Assembly (NCBI RefSeq): GCF_003945595.2
Contig: NW_024104379.1
Span: 124,001-188,000, forward strand
Direction: 5' to 3'
DNA: 64,000 nucleotides
From: Pipra filicauda
Taxonomy: Eukaryota; Chordata; Aves; Passeriformes; Pipridae
The notes beneath the pieces were generated by a model that saw only the letters and a program-made list of their open reading frames with translations, was not told where the DNA came from and ran no database searches. The position numbers and the translations under genes were made by a program. Positions 57,701-64,000 of the stretch are shown piece after piece; the first letter of the stretch is position 1, and each line of letters starts with the position of its first letter.

Positions 57701-60700
57701 TACTTCTTCGCCTACCGCAGCCCATCAAAGTGAAGGTTGCATTTTAACCCCAAGATGTGAGTAAAATGCTCCTTGCTGGGAGCTGGTGGATTTTGTGTTC
57801 CCATTCCCAAAGCGGGGGTTGTCACCAGGTGACAAATACCACAGCCCCAACAGCATCTCCAAAACAGATTTTTCCTTTGAAATGAGTCAGCATGAAACAG
57901 TTTATTTGAGGTGGTCCAGTTTTGCTTCCCACAGCAGATCCAGCAGGATAAGCTCTCCAGCTGCAGCTGCTGGTTCCACAGGAGCTTGACAGCCTTCTGG
58001 ACCAGGCTATCCAGTATCTGAGCATCAGCCAGCATCATCTGGGTAAAAGACAGCGCTTACACCTAAAAGAGCAATTTGAAATCAATGCTGATTAATTGCA
58101 GGGGTCATCAAATCAGGGAGGGTGCAATTTAGAGAAGAAAAATGGTCATCAGGTTAAGGAACTTGGTGCCTTCTCAGGTGATTTCAGTTTAATTATTGCC
58201 TCAGCTCTTGACTTCCTAATTAAGTCAATTAATCTCTCCAGCTCCGTGAACTCCATCTCTAGAAGAGGCTAATTGCAGCTGATTCTTTTACCTCTTTGGT
58301 TTTTCAGTTCTTTGTGGTAAGAATTAATTGTTCCCATTTTATTTTTATGCAGCAGCTACCTTGCTGGGATTAAGACCTCTGTAGCGGTAAAGATAAGCCA
58401 TAATACATGGCTAATTTTTAGTTGCTGGGAAAAGCTTACCTCAGTTGCCCAAGTGGAGAAAAAATGGATGTTTCTGTAAGCCAGGTCTCATAGGTCTTAA
58501 ATGCAGGTGTTGCTTTGGTTGTTCGTGCGTGGTGTGCAGCATAAGCCTGTCAGATGTGCAGTGCTGACCTACGCACCGAGTAGTTAATGGTGTCCCTGCA
58601 CAGTGCTGTGTTTCTGGAGGAACTAACGACCCAGAGGCAGATGATAAAAGTAATTACATGATGGTTACCAGTGCTGGCCCTCTCTGAGCGCTGGGCACTG
58701 AAAACTGATGAACAAGAATTACAGCTAAACAAATGCATACAGAAGAGTTGTGAATTTCTGCATTCCTTTGCACACATCTGAGAAAAGAGGGGAAAGTTGC
58801 CAGGCAAGAAGTCCATCCTCTAAAAAAGAAAGCAAACCCAAAACAATTTCATGAGCTTCTATATGCTTTTCTTCTCATTCTCAGCCCTGGGGTTGTCCTT
58901 ATCTCTCTTCTGCATACAGAACTCTTCAGATTTTGCCCATTTTCCCAGCTCTCAGTCCTGCCTCCCCCAAACATAAAGCTTTTGCTCAGCTTGAACGTTC
59001 AGTGGGAGTGAGAGTGAAATGTAGCTTTTTTTCCCCTCTCTTCTCCAAGAGGAGTCTGCAGCTGGGAGTGGGCTGGCTCTACCTTTGCCATGTAGTAATA
59101 CTTGAGGCACAACAATGGAGAGTGAGAGACTTTATCAAAGTCTGTTTCAACCCACAGGAACCTATGAGGACTCTCAGGGAGCAGGCCAGGACCAAGCCTA
59201 AAGTGTTCCTTACAATGTGCTCATTGTAGATTAGACAAGATCAGTAATTGTCCCTTCCAGGAAATACCATTTGATGGAAGAGAGAGATAAACAAGTGAAG
59301 AGGTCAATAACTAACAACCCCAGGTTTGAGGGTGAAAACTGGAATATTTATTGAACACACGCTTCACAATATAAGGGTCTTGGGGGCAGGACATGTTAAT
59401 GAGGAGGACGGGTTATGCTAACTAGGGGATGGATTATGCCAACTAGAGGATTACACAATTTTCTGCTACAGTTACACGGTTGGTTAATGTTTTCCCTTAG
59501 CTAGGACCACATGGGGAAAACAACAAAGAGGTTTCCACGTGGTCTGATAACATCATCACAAAGTCTTTCCATATCTTGCTGAAGGAGACATGGCAATCAA
59601 CATAGTTAAATATCAATAGGTCTTGTGAGGAAGTTCCTCAGAGTAAGGAGTTTCTCCCAGCTCCTGCAGTCCATGGCCTGCTACATAATCCTTTTCTGCT
59701 GATATGTGAGTTTCAGATTGCTACAAACAAGGAGGCAAGAGAGGAAGCATTTGGAAAAGAACAGCTATCTGCAGCCAGCACACTCGAAAAACCACAGGGA
59801 GTTAAATATGGACAGAGCATATCTTTTACCTCTTTGACATTAAAAAATTCCATCTGGAGCTTTCATCGCAAAGGGAAGGCTGGAGAGGAGGGGCTGTAGT
59901 CTTAGCTAGATAAATAGCCAACAATAAAAACTACATGTAAGCAGAGAGTCTAACAGATGTGGAAAAGGGGATTAAGTATTGAAGAAGATAACATATTACA
60001 GGTTACAAATTGTGAGGAAGGATTGCCAGACACCAAGCTGAGTGAGACTTGGCAAAAGGACTTAAAACAAATACAAAAACTTCTGGAACAAAGTGAATAA
60101 AAAGAGAACATGGAGAGAAAGAAAAAATGAGGTTGCTATGCAGTTAGCAGGGGTTCCAGGTAAAAGATTATTTGTGTATAGTCTCAGGATTATACTGAGT
60201 CTTGAGTCTGTGCTACCGTGTTTTCTTCTATCCTAAAGATAAGTCTTCAGAAGGAGAGCAGAAATAAGGGGAAATAAGTTTAAATTATTATTTATAAAGA
60301 GAGAGTGTAACCAGAAGATATCCCCATGCTCAAATCTGTGAGGCAGCTGATCTCTATCCCAGATATGTGTCAAAAATGAGTTGTGTGACATTGCAACTCC
60401 ATGAGGCAAGAATTTGATACGTTTAATCAGAGAATGGTTCTGTAGGACAGAAACACTAGCAAAGGGCGTATTTTGGATAGGAGATACAGCACAATCTAGT
60501 CAGCTGTTGGGCTATTACCCGAACATGGATAGACTAGAAGGCTTTCAAAAAACACTTCAAGAAAAATTATTTTAAATGCAGGCAAATTTGAGTAAAATAC
60601 CTTGGTAAACACTCCCTGCAGCCAAGGGCTTTATTTCCTTACCGGCAGAATTGATTGGCTAGATAAGAAAAATGGGAACATGCATGTCTAGAAGTTATGT

Positions 60701-63700
60701 CTGATCTTTTCTTTCAGCCATTGGAAGCACCTACAAGGTAGCGTTGTTCCATTTGGACTTCATTAATACTTTGGACATGACATTAGAGAGGCAGTTATTA
60801 GTTCAATATAAGGAGACGGCCAATAGCACAAGTACTGTTAGATTTTTAAAAAATTTGACTGGAAAGTAGATAAGGGAGATAAGCTTATACTGAAAGGAGA
60901 TCTGTGGGGCTGGAATAATGGGCCAACATGGTCCCATTATTATGCTTCTGTGTTTTATTTCATGTTTTTCTGAATCATCAAGGCACTGAAAATAGGGGGT
61001 TGCTATTGAAATGTGCTGCTGGCATAGCCTTGGGAAGGTCTTAATGGTCATATGGGGAGTATTATGAAGTGGCACCTGCAAATATAGAAGTGACAGGAAG
61101 TATAACACTATGCAGAGTTGGGTGCTTAGTAGCCCAAAACACTTAACTACTTATGTTTGTCTTACAAGCTGAAGACCCACGTTTGGAAGCAATAGAAGAT
61201 GATAAGACTTGAATGCAAGAACCTCAGATGCAATTTAACCTTGGTAATAGCAATCATTAACCTCCTGTCTACCAACTGTGATGCTAGGAAATGTCACTTC
61301 CTTATCCAGAAACCTAGTGGACACCTAGAACTGTTCCTAGGGTGGCCAAAGCAGAGAAAAGCATATCTAACAGGCTCTTACTGGGTTTAGGCTGAGGACA
61401 TGAGGTTGTTGAGAGTACTGAGGGCTTGCCATCAGTCTACTGGAGCAATAGCAGAAGGGGGAAAAGACTATTTCAGCTGTAGGGCAGTGTTAGCTCAAGG
61501 ATAAATGGTGTATGGACTGACCGTGATGAAGTAAATATTGAAAATCAATATTCCTCCTCACATGAGCAAGGAGGTGCCTCAGTGGGAAGTTTCGTGACAA
61601 GAATCCAAACTGTCCGAGATAGATGCTTTTTTTGAGAGGGAGCCTATGAAGTGATCACTGTAGTAGCTGGGACCCAGGCTCTCTAGTCCTAGTCTTCCTT
61701 TCTGGAGTTTCTAAGGGTGACTGCAGGAATCTGGCATGGAGTATGCTCTGTCTGAGGCAGGAGCAGATGTATCCTCTCCCCTGTTAAGATCCCAGCTGCA
61801 TCCAGCGTTGCCTTCCAGACCTGTGTTTCTCTGCTCTTGACCTAGCAGAGAGAGATGATGAAACTTTCTCAACCACTCAAAAGCACTTCTTAGGCAGCCC
61901 AAGGGATTGTGGTTGTGCAGTTTCAGCTCTATCTTTCAGCTGAACACCCACATAGATGAGTAAATGCAGTTTCTACAGAATTCCCCATCTTTCAACCGCA
62001 GAGTGCAAGCACTGGTCTCTGACTCCAACAGAGTTTTGAATCTCTGGAGCAAGGAAGTCTCCCTATAGATCAAAATCAAAACTGCTCTAAAATGAGAGTG
62101 TTCTTTTCAGATCTGCTCAGCTCCTACCCAAAGAGTTCTTTAAGGGTGATGAGTTGTCACAGCAGTCTCCAATAAGAGAGGGGTACAAACCTATTTTAAG
62201 GTGTGTGAACAGGCTAGACAGGTGATAATGACCGTGGTACCTGGGACACCTAGGACCTGAATCGATGGCCCAGCAAGCTTCTTTGAGTAAGAGTTCCCTG
62301 TGAGCAAGAGTTCTCTTCTAGTTCAGCCTCCAGGACTTCCTGATCTCAGTTCGCTTCCCAGTGCCCTAGGATGGTGTGAGAGCATTGTTCTGTGATTCAC
62401 AGACTTGTCTGTATTGGGGCGATCACTGGTACTGCAGCAGAGCCCCGCAGAAATCCCTTGCTGAATGACGGGGTCAGGAGCATTCACTCTGTGGGAGACT
62501 GGTAGCCTAACCCAGGCTTTCTCTAGTAAGGAGCTTTGCAGTCTGAGAACTACATACGACGTTTTCTCACACTCAGGTTTTATTTCCTCTCTGTCATACA
62601 GACGCTATATTGATAAGTGAGTTTTGCAGTTCTCTGTACTGAAGTGATAAACTGTTGTTTTCTGAAACTGGAAAAATGTGGTGAGAGCATCGGTCCAAAA
62701 TACTGTCTCTAATTTTTTTTTTCCTTTTTAGATGTTAGTCCCTGCAGAAGTCAGCGGTTTTACTCCTGACTTCTCTCAGTAATGCTAAACACTTCTGAAG
62801 GATGCATGAGGTGACTACTAGACAACTGTGCCATATTTCTAAAGCACTTAGGGTGGATGAATCAAGAGACAAAGAGGAGCCATCTGGAGTAGGGAGAGAA
62901 CTTGTGAAGCTGACTCAGGACATCTTTTGTTGTCTTTAGGCTCTGTCTTTGTCCAGCAGAGCAAAGTTCCCCTCCTCGACACGCTACCAAAGCCCTGTTT
63001 TCTCTATGTGATATATCTCGTCATGTCATGACATCAGTCTGTGTGAATGATGAGACTGCAGTGTCATTATGATGTGTGATGTCAATCTCTGACTAGGTAT
63101 AGTTTAGAATCATTTGTGACAGGTTCCCTGCCCCAGTCTCTTCTCCTGACATCAGTTACCCTGGTGACTTGGGCAACTGGAAGGCTGTCAGTGAAATAGA
63201 TTACTATGTAAGTGACTTTCTCAGGGTTGTCTCATTAGAAGTTCAAACCTAGCAAGGAATCATTCCCCAAAATGCATTTTCAACGTAATATATAGTGTTT
63301 CTGGCTCCAGCAAAGCTTGATCCAAAGCCTCTCAAAATCAGTGGAAAAGCTTCTATTGATTAAGCCTATAGTGACAGAGTTTGTATTTGAAGGGCATGAT
63401 GACAACCTTATCCATCATATTTTTTAATCTGCTTCTCTCTAAAGACTTCATTTTGAAATGCAGCTTTCAACTTGCCTGAAGTGGTCAGCTATACCAACAG
63501 AAAAACATAACCCATGCTGATTTCATCCATACAGTGGATAAAAAGTGATACAAAATCTGACTTCTCATTTCTCTGACCCCATTGTCCCAGGACAGCTGCC
63601 TCAGCAATAATATAACTGACTTTAAAGTTGCTTTATGATTTACTGTGATTTCTGTTATTTACTTTTCTGAAATATGATTTTAAGGTGACACAGAAATAAA

Positions 63701-64000
63701 CTGTGAACATATAACTGCTTTCACAAATTCCACGTAGAGACCATGCTTCCTGCTTCTGAAAACTGTTTCTATGCACTGCTAGCATACTTGGAGAAGCTCA
63801 AAAATGCTCTGCTGCATTCATCTTTACATAGATGCCTATAATGCCTTTGTTAGGGCTTTTTCTGTGTTGGTTCTTTGATTCCTGTCATGTCTAGGGCTTT
63901 GTCATATTTCTACTTCTCATTGCTTTCAGTGGGGAAAGAGTTTGCTAAATATTCTGGAAGCTTTGACTTAGCAAAGTTGAATAATCGTTGTCCTCCTCCT
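57701..64000. other. Unassigned non-coding sequence (TST intron or intergenic)
   Basis: I recognise no exon. In particular no frame carries the second rhodanese half expected for TST. The 59270-62800 part may contain an old repeat or untranslated transcript, but I found no reverse transcriptase, protease or LTR boundary to support that. One imperfect 20-bp tandem duplication lies at 59411-59450. Confidence 0.4.
59411..59450 (+). repeat. Imperfect 20-bp tandem repeat, two units
   Basis: ggttatgctaactaggggat is followed directly by ggattatgccaactagagga. The units differ at a few positions. No larger array is visible. Confidence 0.7.

Noticed and set aside
58933..59229. Plus-strand frame tested as the missing TST exon
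   Set aside because: It has no GHIRGA, CRKGVTA or KPDVAVYDG motif and no resemblance to the second rhodanese domain.

Overview
The window looks like bird nuclear DNA. It carries multi-exon vertebrate genes with GT-AG introns, and its main repeats are CR1 LINE fragments with the typical avian 3' end (tandem ATTCTATG-like octamers). I assembled the gene models by hand from splice sites and reading phase. They recover five genes in the order IL2RB(+), TMPRSS6(+), KCTD17(-), MPST(-), TST(+). Read backwards, this is the order and orientation of human 22q12.3 (TST, MPST, KCTD17, TMPRSS6, IL2RB), so it is an ordinary conserved block with no sign of rearrangement. I cannot name the species.

Layout. 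1-2.8 kb: no recognised gene. 2.8-14 kb: IL2RB, nine coding exons, 589 aa predicted. 14-21.5 kb: intergenic, holding a decayed CR1 copy at 15.8-17.7 kb. 21.5-37.1 kb: TMPRSS6 (matriptase-2), 17 coding exons, 790 aa predicted, with a likely poly(A) signal near 38.0 kb. 38.4-45.5 kb: KCTD17 on the minus strand, convergent with TMPRSS6. Six exons are secure and the C-terminal end is unresolved. 45.5-46.3 kb: KCTD17 upstream region with a cluster of ZNF143/SBS-like motifs. 46.3-52.1 kb: no gene recognised. 52.4-54.4 kb: MPST on the minus strand. 54.1-55.2 kb: a CpG-rich shared promoter and the first coding exon of TST. 55.2-64 kb: no further TST exon; it contains a non-CR1 LINE fragment at 56.9-57.7 kb whose coding part is strikingly well preserved.

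Functionally these are neighbours, not a pathway. IL2RB is a lymphocyte cytokine receptor. TMPRSS6 is a hepatic membrane serine protease that controls hepcidin in mammals. KCTD17 is a CUL3 substrate adaptor. MPST and TST are paralogous sulfurtransferases arranged head to head.

The two most interesting observations are (1) an Asn codon in TMPRSS6 at the S1-pocket position (chymotrypsin 189), where Arg/Lys-specific proteases have Asp, with the catalytic triad and activation site intact; and (2) the non-CR1 LINE fragment, open over about 235 codons apart from one frameshift, beside heavily decayed CR1. I found no CRISPR array, viral gene or bacterial-type system.
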